Made by a program: the position numbers and the translations under genes. From CAWVSB01 sp046710535 (lineage in GTDB: Bacteria > Pseudomonadota > Gammaproteobacteria > Pseudomonadales > CAWVSB01): a DNA stretch of 64,000 nt. The stretch is taken from the NCBI GenBank assembly GCA_046710535.1, contig JBKEHH010000014.1:19329-83328 (forward strand), in the 5' to 3' direction. Numbering within the stretch: the stretch's first letter is position 1; each line of letters begins with the position of its first letter. The notes below the pieces were generated by a model. That model searched no databases and was not told where the DNA came from. It was given only the letters and a program-made list of their open reading frames with translations. Of the stretch, positions 8,085-17,243 are shown piece by piece.

Positions 8085-9013
8085 TGTGACTTACCGGTGT
8101 AGCTTAATCGTGGGTTAAGCCATACAGCCAAAATGTCTGATAAAAGGTTAAACACAATAATTAGCACCGAGAAGAATATTGTGGTGCCCATAATCATAGT
8201 GTAGTCGCGGTTGAATGCGGCCTGAACGTAAAAGCGGCCTAAGCCTGGTATTTGGAAAATGGTTTCGACTACAAACGAGCCAGACAATAAACCTGCAATA
8301 GCCGGTCCTAAAAATGATACGACTGGCAATAAGCCGCCACGCAGCGCATGTTTAAAAACGATTTTGTACTCTGGTGTGCCTTTGGCGCGAGCTGTCCGAA
8401 TATAGTCTTGCGAGAGCACTTCTAACATACCGCCACGAGTTAAACGCGCTATGTAGGCGGCATAAGTGGCGCCCAAAGTAATAGAGGGCAGTATTTTATC
8501 ACCAGCAGAATAGCCCCAGCCCGATACCGGCAGCCATTCAAGCCAAATGCCAAATAACAGTACTAATAATGGTCCTAACAAAAACGATGGCATACAAATG
8601 CCTACCATTGCCGTCGAGATTGGAATGTAGTCTAAAGCTGTATTAGGCCGCAGTGATGCCAACAAGCCCGCGCCAATGCCAATAAACAACGCGACAATGA
8701 TGGCGTTTATGGCCAGCTCAAAGGTGACTGGCAGGCCGGTAAATATCATTTCAGACACGCTGCGGGTAGGGTATTTAAACGACGGGCCAAAATCGCCTTT
8801 TAATACATTACCTAGGTAGTCGATAAATTGTTCATGCACTGGCGCGTCAAGATTGTAACGCTCGTTGAGTTTTTCTAATACATAAGGTGATACGGTCTTT
8901 TCAGTATCAAACGGGCCACCCGGTGCTTGGCGAATGAGTACAAATGTTACCACCATAACAACCAGCAACACGGGTATGGCTTGGAGTAATCTTATGCAGA
9001 TAAATTTCAGCAT
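8081..9013 (-). CDS. oppB: Oligopeptide ABC transporter permease, OppB type
   Basis: This 310-residue inner-membrane permease begins with the standard OppB opening helix (RLLQAIPVLLVVMVVTFVLI), followed by the APGGPFD and LGNVLKGDFGPSFKYPTR segments of the periplasmic loop. It has the EAA coupling loop DYIRTARAKGTPEYKIVFKH and ends after FNLLSDILAVWLNPR. It pairs with OppC to make the substrate pathway. It sits between oppA (2 bases upstream) and oppC (4-base overlap), so all are almost certainly one transcript. Substrate preference is not visible from the permease itself. Confidence 0.92.
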   Translation of the reverse strand: MLKFICIRLLQAIPVLLVVMVVTFVLIRQAPGGPFDTEKTVSPYVLEKLNERYNLDAPVHEQFIDYLGNVLKGDFGPSFKYPTRSVSEMIFTGLPVTFELAINAIIVALFIGIGAGLLASLRPNTALDYIPISTAMVGICMPSFLLGPLLVLLFGIWLEWLPVSGWGYSAGDKILPSITLGATYAAYIARLTRGGMLEVLSQDYIRTARAKGTPEYKIVFKHALRGGLLPVVSFLGPAIAGLLSGSFVVETIFQIPGLGRFYVQAAFNRDYTMIMGTTIFFSVLIIVFNLLSDILAVWLNPRLSYTGKSQ

Positions 9014-9015
9014 TG

Positions 9016-10638
9016 TTAGTTTGCTTGTTTCTCTAAGTAGACATATTTATAGGGGTGATGGTCTAGGACATTGTCATACCAACCTGTAACTTCTGGTGCT
9101 TTTAGATATATTTTTGCATAAGTATAGATTGGCATTATTGGCACTTTATTAACTAATATCGCTTCGGCTTGTTGAAATAACTCATAACGCTCGCTTTGCT
9201 TGGTTGTTTTTGCAGCCTGACGAATAAGTTGGTCGTATCGGGAATTAGAAAAGCCCGTTTGATTGTTGCCGCCGCCGGTAACGAACATATCCAAAAAAGT
9301 ATTAGGATCAACATAGTCACCAATCCAACTGGCGCGAGCTATCACATAGTCCATATTTTGAACGGTAAATAAGTAAGATTTCCAGTCTTGGTTGTATAAA
9401 TTAACATTGATACCAAGGTTTGTTTTCCACATTTGCTGCAATGCGACTGCTATTTTTCGATGGCCTTCACTAGTGTTATACAAAATATCAAAGGCCGGAA
9501 TTCCTGCGCCATTAGGATAGCCCGCATCTACCAAGAGTTGCTTGGCTTTATCTATATCGAATTCTATTTTTGCCCTAGGTGTATAGCCTAGTGTTCCAGC
9601 AGGGGTCAGGTTGTAGGCAGGAGATTGTCCGCCTTTTACTACCGCATCGATGATCTTTTGGCGATCAATAGACATAGCCAAGGCTTGTCTTACTCGGTAA
9701 TCATCTAATGGCGGCTTGGTGGTATTAAAACGATAGAAATAGGTGCCTAGGTATGGCGATATAGTAAGTAGATGAGATTTATTGGCTTTATATTTAGCGA
9801 TTTTGTTTTCCGCAAGCGAGTTAGTTAAGTGAAGCGCTTTTGCTCTAAACATCCTCTCTTCGGTCACAAGGTTATCAATTGGATAAAAGCGTATTTCTTT
9901 TAATCGTACTGTCTTTGCATCCCAGTAATACCGGTTAGGTTGTACCCGAATGATTCTGTTTAACGCCCATTCTGTCAGTTGAAAAGCACCGTTACCAACG
10001 TAGTTGCCAGCTCTTGTCCATAAGCTTCCTGGATCGTCTATCGCGCCAAACTTCTCTATAGTTTTACGATGCACAGGAAAGGTGCTGTAGTGAGTTAGCA
10101 TTGATAAGAAGTAGGGTGTAGGTGCGTTTAGTTTTACTTGAAAGGTTAGTTCGTCTAATGCTTTTGCGCCTACCTGAGCAAAGTCGTTAATCACGCCTTT
10201 ATTGAAATCTTCAGCCCCAGTAACAATAAATAGCTGATACGCATATTCGGCCGCTAGGTCTGGCATTAACAACCGCTGCCAAGAGTAGACAAAATCATTA
10301 GCGGTAACACTGTCGCCATTAGACCATTTGCCGTTTGGATTGAGGTGGAATGTATAGGTGGTTAAATCTTCAGAGATGTCCCAGCTACTAGCGGCACCAG
10401 GAAGTGGCGCTAAGGTTTCGGGATGTTCAGATATTAAGCCTTCTAGCAGCGTAGCAATTATATTGTGCTCAGTTACACCTGTGGCTAAATGTGGATCTAA
10501 GCCCTGAGGTTCGGTGCCATTGCCAGCATGAAATATCTGCTGCTCTGTACCGGTAGCAACATTATTGGCCATTTTACCGCAGCTGATAAGCAGTAAAGAG
10601 CAGCTAATAATGAATACTAATTGACTCACTATTTTCAT
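9016..10638 (-). CDS. oppA: Oligopeptide-binding lipoprotein, OppA type (SBP family 5)
   Basis: The 540-residue protein has a lipoprotein signal with lipobox LISC, giving the lipidated Cys20. The mature part shows the family-5 landmarks: GTEPQGLDPHLATG near the start, LAPLPGAASSWDISEDLTTYTFHL, the SNGDSVTANDFVYSWQRLL motif, and DDYRVRQALAMSIDRQKI. It would capture peptides in the periplasm and deliver them to OppBC. Family 5 also binds other solutes, but the neighbouring oligopeptidase supports peptides. Only 2 bases separate it from both the upstream peptidase gene and downstream oppB. Confidence 0.92.
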   Translation of the reverse strand: MKIVSQLVFIISCSLLLISCGKMANNVATGTEQQIFHAGNGTEPQGLDPHLATGVTEHNIIATLLEGLISEHPETLAPLPGAASSWDISEDLTTYTFHLNPNGKWSNGDSVTANDFVYSWQRLLMPDLAAEYAYQLFIVTGAEDFNKGVINDFAQVGAKALDELTFQVKLNAPTPYFLSMLTHYSTFPVHRKTIEKFGAIDDPGSLWTRAGNYVGNGAFQLTEWALNRIIRVQPNRYYWDAKTVRLKEIRFYPIDNLVTEERMFRAKALHLTNSLAENKIAKYKANKSHLLTISPYLGTYFYRFNTTKPPLDDYRVRQALAMSIDRQKIIDAVVKGGQSPAYNLTPAGTLGYTPRAKIEFDIDKAKQLLVDAGYPNGAGIPAFDILYNTSEGHRKIAVALQQMWKTNLGINVNLYNQDWKSYLFTVQNMDYVIARASWIGDYVDPNTFLDMFVTGGGNNQTGFSNSRYDQLIRQAAKTTKQSERYELFQQAEAILVNKVPIMPIYTYAKIYLKAPEVTGWYDNVLDHHPYKYVYLEKQAN

Positions 10639-10640
10639 TG

Positions 10641-12668
10641 TTACTGATTTAGCCGTTCTATAAATGCATCAAAGTTACTGGGCCGGCCGAGGAAGTCAGT
10701 CACCAGATCTTTGGCGTCTTTTGATCCACCTGGCGCTAGCACTGTTTGTCGATAATGGTTAGCTAGCTCGGTGTTGCGCATTCCTTGCTTCTTAAACTCG
10801 CTTAGAATATCAGCGGCGATTACTTCAGACCACATGTAGGTGTAATAGGCAGCCGAATAGCCATAAAGATGCCCAAAACTTGCATAGAAGTGGGTGTCAT
10901 CAATGTAAGCAAATGGTGAGTATTGATTTTGTAGCTCTATCATTTTCTGTTTTAGGTTCAATTCGTCGGGCAATGTTTGATAGTAGTTTAACGATAAGGC
11001 GGCATAGAACATTTGGTTTTTAATATGGGTACCACGATTGAAGTCTCTTGCTTTACGCATTTTTTCCACTAGCTCTCTAGGGATTACTTCGCCGTTTTTA
11101 TTGATTGCAAAAGTAGAAATTGAATCATAATCCCATATCCATTCCTCTAACATTTGTGACGGTGCTTCAACAAAATCTCTTTCCGTTGCAGTTCCTGCAA
11201 AACTAACCCAGCGCTGTTTACCACCGAAAATACTGTGGATCAGATGACCAAATTCATGAAGAAATGTTTCGACCTGCCTGTGTTCCATTAGACTGTTGTC
11301 ATCGCCGCCTGGAAAATTACACACTAAAGCGGCTACCGGTAACTGCTGTCCGTCTATACCAGGCTGAAGACCAAACTGAGCGGCGTGTTTGAATTTGTCG
11401 TCTCGTGGATGCATATCGAGGTAAAAGCGACCAATAATACTTTCGCCTTCCCATATTTCAAACGCTTCAACGCTGTCATCCCAAACGTCAGTCTGCCAAG
11501 GCTTTATTTGGACCTGAAATAAGTCCTCTATTAATTGAAAAATACCGTGTTTAACTTTGTTGTACTCAAAGTATTGGCGAATTTCTTTGGTGTCTACTTC
11601 AAAGTCGTCTCGTCGTACCTTTTCTTCAATGTAAGCTTTTTGCCAGTTTTGAACTGAAGTTGCAGAGCTATCGATAGTCTTAAGTGTGCTCAGTAACTGG
11701 CTATAGTCGGCCTGCGCGCGGGGTTCTGCCATTGATGAAATACGTTCAATAAAGTCAGCGACAACCTGTGGATTTTTAACCATTAGTACTTCAGTCGCAT
11801 AGGTGGCGTAGTCTTTGTAGCCCAGCGTCTGCGCATAATCATGGCGGGTTGCAATAATTTGTTTTAACACCTGATCATTTTTGGGATAGGCGCGATTGAG
11901 AAACTGAGTATAGATAGCCTTTTTAGCATCATCATCATGGGCGTAGCGCACAAATGGGAAAAAATCTGGATAGTCGGTAGTTATCGTGATTTTGTCTTGT
12001 TCACTGGAGGTATGCGCTGCTATGTAATCTTCAGGTAAGCCGTCTAATTGCTTAGTAGAAGTTAGTTCAATTGAACGTACATCTTCTCTGATATTTTTAG
12101 AGAATTCTTGTCCCAGCGAGGTAAGCGTTTCGTTGATCTCGCGGATACGCTCGCGGGTATTATCATCTTGATCGACACCAGAACGTTTGAAATCACGAAT
12201 TAGATGGTTGTGAAACCGCTGGGTTTCTAGGTCGTCGTCGGTGGTATCGACTTGCTTGATACGCGAATAGAGCGGCTTTGACAGGCCTAGATTTGTAGAC
12301 AGCTTCGAGAAATCTTTAATGCATTGATCTGCCGCAGTTTGAACGGCCTTATCGGGATGAACACTGTTAAGTAGGTATGTTAATCCTGTCGCGTTATCTA
12401 ACTCAATAAAAAGCTCATTTAACGGAGTTAATAGGGTCTCTGCAGTATAAGGAGCCGACGACTGCTCTAGTCTAGCCAAATCACTTTTCGCGCCGTCTAA
12501 GTTTTGCTGGCAGTTAATGGTTAGCTGCTCTGCTGTTAGGCTTTTATCAAAATAATAATGATTAGGGGTGGTGTATGGCGTAAGTTTCGTCTCTTGGGCT
12601 GATTCTAGTGATGGTTGGCATGAAACGATACAAACAGACGAGGTAAACGCCAAGGCGAGTTTACGCAT
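10641..12668 (-). CDS. M3-family oligopeptidase, lipoprotein
   Basis: The 675-residue protein is a zinc metallopeptidase of the thimet oligopeptidase/oligopeptidase A family. The HEFGH zinc motif lies at residues 471-475 in FLHEFGHLIHSIFGG, with the third ligand expected in EAPSQMLEE near 500. The C-terminal active-site loop carries YGYSAAYYTYMWSEV. Its N-terminus has a lipobox IVSC at residues 14-17, so it is probably anchored to a membrane on the periplasmic side; most M3 enzymes are cytosolic. It heads the opp run, suggesting that it trims peptides before or during uptake. The ATG at 12668 fits the signal sequence. Confidence 0.92.
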   Translation of the reverse strand: MRKLALAFTSSVCIVSCQPSLESAQETKLTPYTTPNHYYFDKSLTAEQLTINCQQNLDGAKSDLARLEQSSAPYTAETLLTPLNELFIELDNATGLTYLLNSVHPDKAVQTAADQCIKDFSKLSTNLGLSKPLYSRIKQVDTTDDDLETQRFHNHLIRDFKRSGVDQDDNTRERIREINETLTSLGQEFSKNIREDVRSIELTSTKQLDGLPEDYIAAHTSSEQDKITITTDYPDFFPFVRYAHDDDAKKAIYTQFLNRAYPKNDQVLKQIIATRHDYAQTLGYKDYATYATEVLMVKNPQVVADFIERISSMAEPRAQADYSQLLSTLKTIDSSATSVQNWQKAYIEEKVRRDDFEVDTKEIRQYFEYNKVKHGIFQLIEDLFQVQIKPWQTDVWDDSVEAFEIWEGESIIGRFYLDMHPRDDKFKHAAQFGLQPGIDGQQLPVAALVCNFPGGDDNSLMEHRQVETFLHEFGHLIHSIFGGKQRWVSFAGTATERDFVEAPSQMLEEWIWDYDSISTFAINKNGEVIPRELVEKMRKARDFNRGTHIKNQMFYAALSLNYYQTLPDELNLKQKMIELQNQYSPFAYIDDTHFYASFGHLYGYSAAYYTYMWSEVIAADILSEFKKQGMRNTELANHYRQTVLAPGGSKDAKDLVTDFLGRPSNFDAFIERLNQ

Positions 12669-12764
12669 TGATAAGATCCTAAAAGTTAGTTGTAAAAACA
12701 GACATCCAATTAATAAAGTGGCTTAACTTACCATTAAGTACAGAACTAGCAAAGCGGCGTTTAC

Positions 12765-14180
12765 TCAGCTTGTCTTACTAACATCCACATACAAGGTTAG
12801 GCGTTGGCCCGGTTTTAAAACATTGAGTTTGTTCAGGCCATTCCAACGTTTCAAATCTGACACCGTGACTTTGAATTTAGTTGCAATTCGTGACAAAGAA
12901 TCGCCACTGCGAACTGAATAATTGAGTTTTCTTATGTAATTGGCGCTGTCGATGCTGTTTAGGCTGGCAGGCATTGCTGAGCCAAGTGACAGCTTTTGGC
13001 CTATTTTAAGTGTTGAATTGGACTTGATATTGTTCCAGGCGGCAAGTTTACTCACGCTAGTTTTGTGCTTTCTGGCGATGCCCCATAAGTTATCCCCATT
13101 TTCAACCACATAAAAGTTACTGAGGTCTTGCGGGTTGTTGGTGAGGACATACAAGTTTGCTTTAATTTGAGCCGATTTTCCCACTGGCCAAAGCAAAGTG
13201 TATGGTCCTTCCGGGTCGGTTTGGGTGCGGTTAAAACCAGGGTTTAGCAGTCGTAGCTGTCCCATTGTGATACCACCTAGTTCGGCCGCTTTCTTCAGGC
13301 TTACCTGTTGGGTGAGGGCAATGGTTTCAAAATAAGCAGTATCTGGCGTCGTGGCCCAACTCACGCCGTATTGATCCGGATTCTTAATAAGTCTTGATAA
13401 AGCTATTAACTTTGGGACGTAAGCCCTTGTTTCACTTGGTAATTTTAGTGACCAAAAGTCGGTGTCTTTATTGGCTTTGACGTTTTTACGGATCTCTCTA
13501 TCAACGCGGCCCATACCACTGTTATACGCGGCCAAGGCTAACAACCAGTCACCGTCATAACGCTTAGCAAGCATAGATAGGTATTCGATAGCCGCACGGG
13601 TAGATTCCACCACATCACGGCGGCCGTCATACCACCAGGTTTGTTTTAAGCCCATTTGCTTGCCAGTATCAGGTATAAACTGCCACATTCCCGAAGCAAG
13701 CCCAGGTGAATAAGCGAAAGGGTCAAACGCGCTTTCTACTATTGGCAGCAACGCTATATCCTGGGGAATATTGTGCTTTTCCAGCTCACCGACAATGTAG
13801 TAAATATAGGGGCGGGCGCGGCTATTAACTCTGGCGAGATATTCTGGGTGATTTTTGAACCAATTAATGTGGTCGTCAATTCGTTTGTGGTCGGCATGAG
13901 TGTCTAAAACTATGCCATCGCGGACTCTATCCCATACGTCGGTTGAATTATGATCAATGTAACCTTCACCAGATTCTGAATGGCAGTGGGTGTTAGTGGT
14001 GATAATTCCGTCAATTATTTCATCTATTGACAGCTTATTAAGGGTTGCTTCAATCGGTTCCATCGACACTGTTTGTTGCTGGCTACTGCAGCCTGCGAGC
14101 AGCAGAGCAAAAAGCAGTGCCAGTGAGCGTGTAAAACGGATGGATTTATAGTTGGCGATTGAACGTATTGAAGCTGACAA
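12765..14180 (-). CDS. mltD: Membrane-bound lytic murein transglycosylase D with two LysM domains
   Basis: MltD cleaves peptidoglycan glycan strands, forming 1,6-anhydro ends. The protein has a lipoprotein signal (lipobox LAGC) and a lytic transglycosylase domain with the catalytic Glu in LLPIVESAF, followed by SGMWQFIPDTGKQMGL and LALAAYNSGMGR. Two C-terminal LysM modules begin YVVENGDNLWGIA and YSVRSGDSLSRIA and bind the glycan. I place the start at the TTG at 14180, because the frame upstream to 14243 (another TTG) would make the signal peptide about 50 residues long. No strong ribosome site marks either choice. The neighbour gloB repeats the E. coli mltD-gloB pair. Confidence 0.93.
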   Translation of the reverse strand: MSASIRSIANYKSIRFTRSLALLFALLLAGCSSQQQTVSMEPIEATLNKLSIDEIIDGIITTNTHCHSESGEGYIDHNSTDVWDRVRDGIVLDTHADHKRIDDHINWFKNHPEYLARVNSRARPYIYYIVGELEKHNIPQDIALLPIVESAFDPFAYSPGLASGMWQFIPDTGKQMGLKQTWWYDGRRDVVESTRAAIEYLSMLAKRYDGDWLLALAAYNSGMGRVDREIRKNVKANKDTDFWSLKLPSETRAYVPKLIALSRLIKNPDQYGVSWATTPDTAYFETIALTQQVSLKKAAELGGITMGQLRLLNPGFNRTQTDPEGPYTLLWPVGKSAQIKANLYVLTNNPQDLSNFYVVENGDNLWGIARKHKTSVSKLAAWNNIKSNSTLKIGQKLSLGSAMPASLNSIDSANYIRKLNYSVRSGDSLSRIATKFKVTVSDLKRWNGLNKLNVLKPGQRLTLYVDVSKTS

Positions 14181-14281
14181 AAATACACCAATTGGCTGAG
14201 GGTAGTGTTGCGCCAAGTCTAGTTGGCTAGACTGACAAGTCAAGGCGCGGCAGGGTATTAACTGATAAATGTGAGGTATGT

Positions 14282-15055
14282 TTAGAAATTGTTTTTCCAG
14301 TGGCGAATTTCGGTAAACACGTCGTCTTCATCATTAGAGCAGCTAGGGTTTTTAGTTTGTGCGGCACTGACAACCGCAGGCTGGTCGCTGCGCATAAACG
14401 GGTTGGTTGTTAGCTCATCGTTAATTGTTGATGGTACCGTAGATTTGTCATCTTGGCGCAGCTGCTGGCAGTGTTTAATGCGTTGAGTTAACGCTTCATT
14501 ACTGGGCTCAACTGCTGCCGCAAAGGCTAGATTTGCTAACGTGTATTCGTGGGCACAGTAGACTTTAGTAGCAGGGGGCAATGAGGCCAGCTTACTCAAC
14601 GAGGCTCTCATCATTGGTGCAGTGCCTTCAAATACGCGACCACAGCCACCAGCAAACAAAGTATCGCCACACAGTAAAATTTCACCGATGGGTGATTCGC
14701 TGCAGTAATAGGCAATGTGGTCTAAGGTATGCCCAGGGACTTCTATCACACTAAAATTACAGCCTAAGACTTCTATTGAGTCGCCATCACGCATAGTTTT
14801 CGTGATATTAATGAAGTGTGCCGATTCAGGACCGGGAATAACTAACTGGGGATATTGACTACGCAGTTGTTCAACGCCACCAGTGTGATCAAAATGATGA
14901 TGGGTGATTATGATGCCCTCTAACTCAAGACCTTTCGCTGCCAGTTTAGCAATGACCGGTTGGGCATCGCCGGGGTCTACTACCCACGCTTTTTTATTGT
15001 TATGCAGTAACCAGATATAGTTGTCACTAAAGGCTTTAATGGCTTCGATTTGCAT
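14282..15055 (-). CDS. gloB: Hydroxyacylglutathione hydrolase (glyoxalase II)
   Basis: GloB hydrolyses S-lactoylglutathione to lactate and glutathione, the second step of methylglyoxal detoxification in the cytosol. The 257-residue protein has the binuclear metal motif THHHFDHTGG near residues 51-60, a second metal His in VPGHTLDHIAYY, the bridging Asp in CGDTLFAGGCGR, and the glutathione-binding CAHEYTLANLAFA. Length and order match the family. The gene lies 38 bases upstream of the mltD frame and is divergent from the methyltransferase gene, as in enterobacteria. A 100-base gap to the methyltransferase must hold both promoters. Confidence 0.96.
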   Translation of the reverse strand: MQIEAIKAFSDNYIWLLHNNKKAWVVDPGDAQPVIAKLAAKGLELEGIIITHHHFDHTGGVEQLRSQYPQLVIPGPESAHFINITKTMRDGDSIEVLGCNFSVIEVPGHTLDHIAYYCSESPIGEILLCGDTLFAGGCGRVFEGTAPMMRASLSKLASLPPATKVYCAHEYTLANLAFAAAVEPSNEALTQRIKHCQQLRQDDKSTVPSTINDELTTNPFMRSDQPAVVSAAQTKNPSCSNDEDDVFTEIRHWKNNF

Positions 15056-15155
15056 GGTTTGATCCTGAGGATTTTTGTACTAATGAGGTAAATCATACCT
15101 TGTACTGTGTTTGATCCCAACGGTATTATCTACTTTTACGAATTTCAATATTATT

Positions 15156-15917
15156 ATGCCAATGTTAGAGTTTAATCAGCAGAGCGAATTATTAGGTCAG
15201 TGGTTTAAAACGCCACTAGGCGCGGCGATGCTACAAGCTGAAGAACGTTTGATAATGCGCCGCTTAGAGCATTGCTTTGGCGACCGGCTTTTGCAAATGA
15301 GCATTAATGATGAACTAGATATTTGTGTTGGTAATCGACTCCAGCACGCTTTTACGCTAAGCCCAGACGCCGGCGCTAAACGTGCTCAAGCCAGTTGTAA
15401 ATTTGAGGCATTAGCATTGCCCGAAGATTCAATAGATGTAGTGGTACTTCATCATGTATTGGAATTTTGCGCCGATCCCCACCAAGTTTTACGCGAGGTA
15501 AAGCGGGTATTAATACCCAACGGTAAATTATTTGTTATTAGTATCAATCCGTTTAGTGCTTTAGCAGCGAGGTTTACGTTGGCTAGCATAGCCGGTAAAC
15601 AACATTTTTCACGTCAATCAATTGGCTCGCATCGTTTGCATGACTGGCTAGAGCTATTAGAAATGTCAACACTGGGTGCTCAGAGTGGTTTTCACCAACT
15701 GCCGATCAACAATGATAGTTTTCTCAATTGGCAGTCTAGGCTTGCCAATTTCGCGCAAAAGCATTCTATGCCAATGGGTGGCGTGTTTATGCTCGAGGCG
15801 GTGAAGCAAATTCACGGCATGACGGCTATTAAACCTAAGCGAATGGCTTGGCGCCCTGAACTGGGCGGTCTGCGGCCATCTTCAATGCCTGCGCCATCGA
15901 CGAAAACCATTCATTAG
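15156..15917 (+). CDS. SAM-dependent methyltransferase, YafS-like
   Basis: The protein is a class I methyltransferase-like fold of the Methyltransf_11 type. The central segment EALALPEDSIDVVVLHHVLE gives the strand-4 acidic/aliphatic motif, followed by DPHQVLREVKRVLIPNGKLF, a typical post-motif. The N-terminal SAM-binding loop is not a clear GxGxG, as is also true of E. coli YafS. The gene position between gloB and rnhA matches yafS. The frame is open from a TTG at 15111, but ATG at 15156 (or 15162) is more likely, since homologues begin shortly before the LLGQWF segment. Its substrate is unknown. Confidence 0.8.
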   Translation: MPMLEFNQQSELLGQWFKTPLGAAMLQAEERLIMRRLEHCFGDRLLQMSINDELDICVGNRLQHAFTLSPDAGAKRAQASCKFEALALPEDSIDVVVLHHVLEFCADPHQVLREVKRVLIPNGKLFVISINPFSALAARFTLASIAGKQHFSRQSIGSHRLHDWLELLEMSTLGAQSGFHQLPINNDSFLNWQSRLANFAQKHSMPMGGVFMLEAVKQIHGMTAIKPKRMAWRPELGGLRPSSMPAPSTKTIH

Positions 15918-15980
15918 CGCTATGAACTGCACTGATAAATAAGTTGTTACTAACAAAATAAATCTAATTAAAGGTTGTAG

Positions 15981-16424
15981 ATGAAACAAGTTGAATTATT
16001 TACTGATGGTGCTTGCCGCGGTAATCCTGGTCCGGGTGGTTGGGGCGCTTTAATACATTTTGGCGATGCCAAGAAAGAACTTTGTGGTGGTGAACCCGAT
16101 ACCACCAATAATAGGATGGAACTTACCGCTGCTATTGAAGGCTTAAAAATTTTAAGTGAAGAGTGCGAGGTGAATCTTTACACCGACTCCAAGTATGTAT
16201 TAAAAGGCATTACTGAATGGATAGATGGATGGAAGGCAAAGGGTTGGAAAACCGCAGCTAAAAAGCCAGTGAAAAACGCCGATTTATGGCAGCAGCTTGA
16301 TACCGCTAACAGCTCACACAAGGTGAACTGGATATGGGTTAAGGGTCATAGTGGTCATGCTGGTAATGAAAAAGCCGATGAGTTAGCCAATAAGGGTATC
16401 GACGACATGATGGTGCAAGGATAA
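15981..16424 (+). CDS. rnhA: Ribonuclease HI
   Basis: RNase HI cuts the RNA strand of RNA-DNA hybrids, removing primers and R-loops. The 147-residue protein carries the full active site: Asp10 in LFTDGACRGNPGPGGWG, Glu48 in NNRMELTAA, Asp70 in YTDSKYV, and the C-terminal HSGHAGNEKADELA with the last metal-binding Asp. Length equals the family's. It starts at the ATG at 15981 after AAAGG. It is followed 3 bases later by dnaQ in the same direction; in E. coli the two are divergent, so here they share a transcript. Confidence 0.97.
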   Translation: MKQVELFTDGACRGNPGPGGWGALIHFGDAKKELCGGEPDTTNNRMELTAAIEGLKILSEECEVNLYTDSKYVLKGITEWIDGWKAKGWKTAAKKPVKNADLWQQLDTANSSHKVNWIWVKGHSGHAGNEKADELANKGIDDMMVQG

Positions 16425-16427
16425 GCA

Positions 16428-17201
16428 ATGAGACAAATTGTATTAGATACGGAAACTACCGGCTTAGACCCTCTGCAAGGCCACAAGATTATTGAAATTG
16501 GTTGTGTAGAGCTTATCGACAGGCGGTTAACTGGCAGGCACTACCATCAATACATTCAACCACAGCGCGAGATAGATGCTGGGGCGATGGAAGTTCATGG
16601 TATTACTCAGGAATTCTTGAAGGAAAAGCCGATATTTGGGCACATAGCCCAAGAATTTATGGATTTCGTTAAAGGCGCTGAACTGATCATTCACAACGCC
16701 CCGTTTGATATTGGCTTTTTGAATGCGGAGCTAAGTAAGCTGCCCCATTCATTAGGTATTATGAAAGATCATTGTACGGTGCTGGACACCTTGGTAATGG
16801 CCAGAAACATGCATCCGGGCCGCAGAAATAGTTTGGATGCCTTATGTGACCGCTATGATATAGACAATACCAGTCGTGATTTACACGGTGCATTACTTGA
16901 TTCTGAGATTTTGGCAGATGTATACATCGCCATGACATCGGGTCAAACAGACTTAGCCTTAGGCGGGCAGCTTGCTGGTGGCAATAGTCTAACTCAGCAT
17001 ATAGAAGAAATTATTCGCTTAGATAGTGGCAGAGCTAAGCTGCCAGTAATTGCAGCCAACGCGGAAGAAATTGAACGTCATCGAGAGTGGTTGGCCGAAC
17101 ATCGCGCCGAAGATCAGCCCGATGTTTGGCCCGGCGACAGGCTAAAGCCCATGGACGGGCTAAAGCTCCACGATGAGCTAAAGGATCAGCTATTACAGTA
17201 A
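16428..17201 (+). CDS. dnaQ: DNA polymerase III epsilon subunit (proofreading exonuclease)
   Basis: DnaQ is the 3'-5' proofreading subunit of the replicative polymerase core. The 257-residue protein has the DEDDh exonuclease motifs: ExoI VLDTETTGLD at residues 5-14, ExoII HNAPFDIGFLNAEL near 99, and ExoIII DLHGALLDSEILADVY near 160 with the catalytic His and Asp. A longer C-terminal segment (about residues 195-257) would contact the polymerase alpha subunit. It begins 3 bases after rnhA, so translational coupling is likely. Confidence 0.96.
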   Translation: MRQIVLDTETTGLDPLQGHKIIEIGCVELIDRRLTGRHYHQYIQPQREIDAGAMEVHGITQEFLKEKPIFGHIAQEFMDFVKGAELIIHNAPFDIGFLNAELSKLPHSLGIMKDHCTVLDTLVMARNMHPGRRNSLDALCDRYDIDNTSRDLHGALLDSEILADVYIAMTSGQTDLALGGQLAGGNSLTQHIEEIIRLDSGRAKLPVIAANAEEIERHREWLAEHRAEDQPDVWPGDRLKPMDGLKLHDELKDQLLQ

Positions 17202-17243
17202 GTACATTACTGGCAAAAAGCCTGTGGTAGACATAGTGATGGT

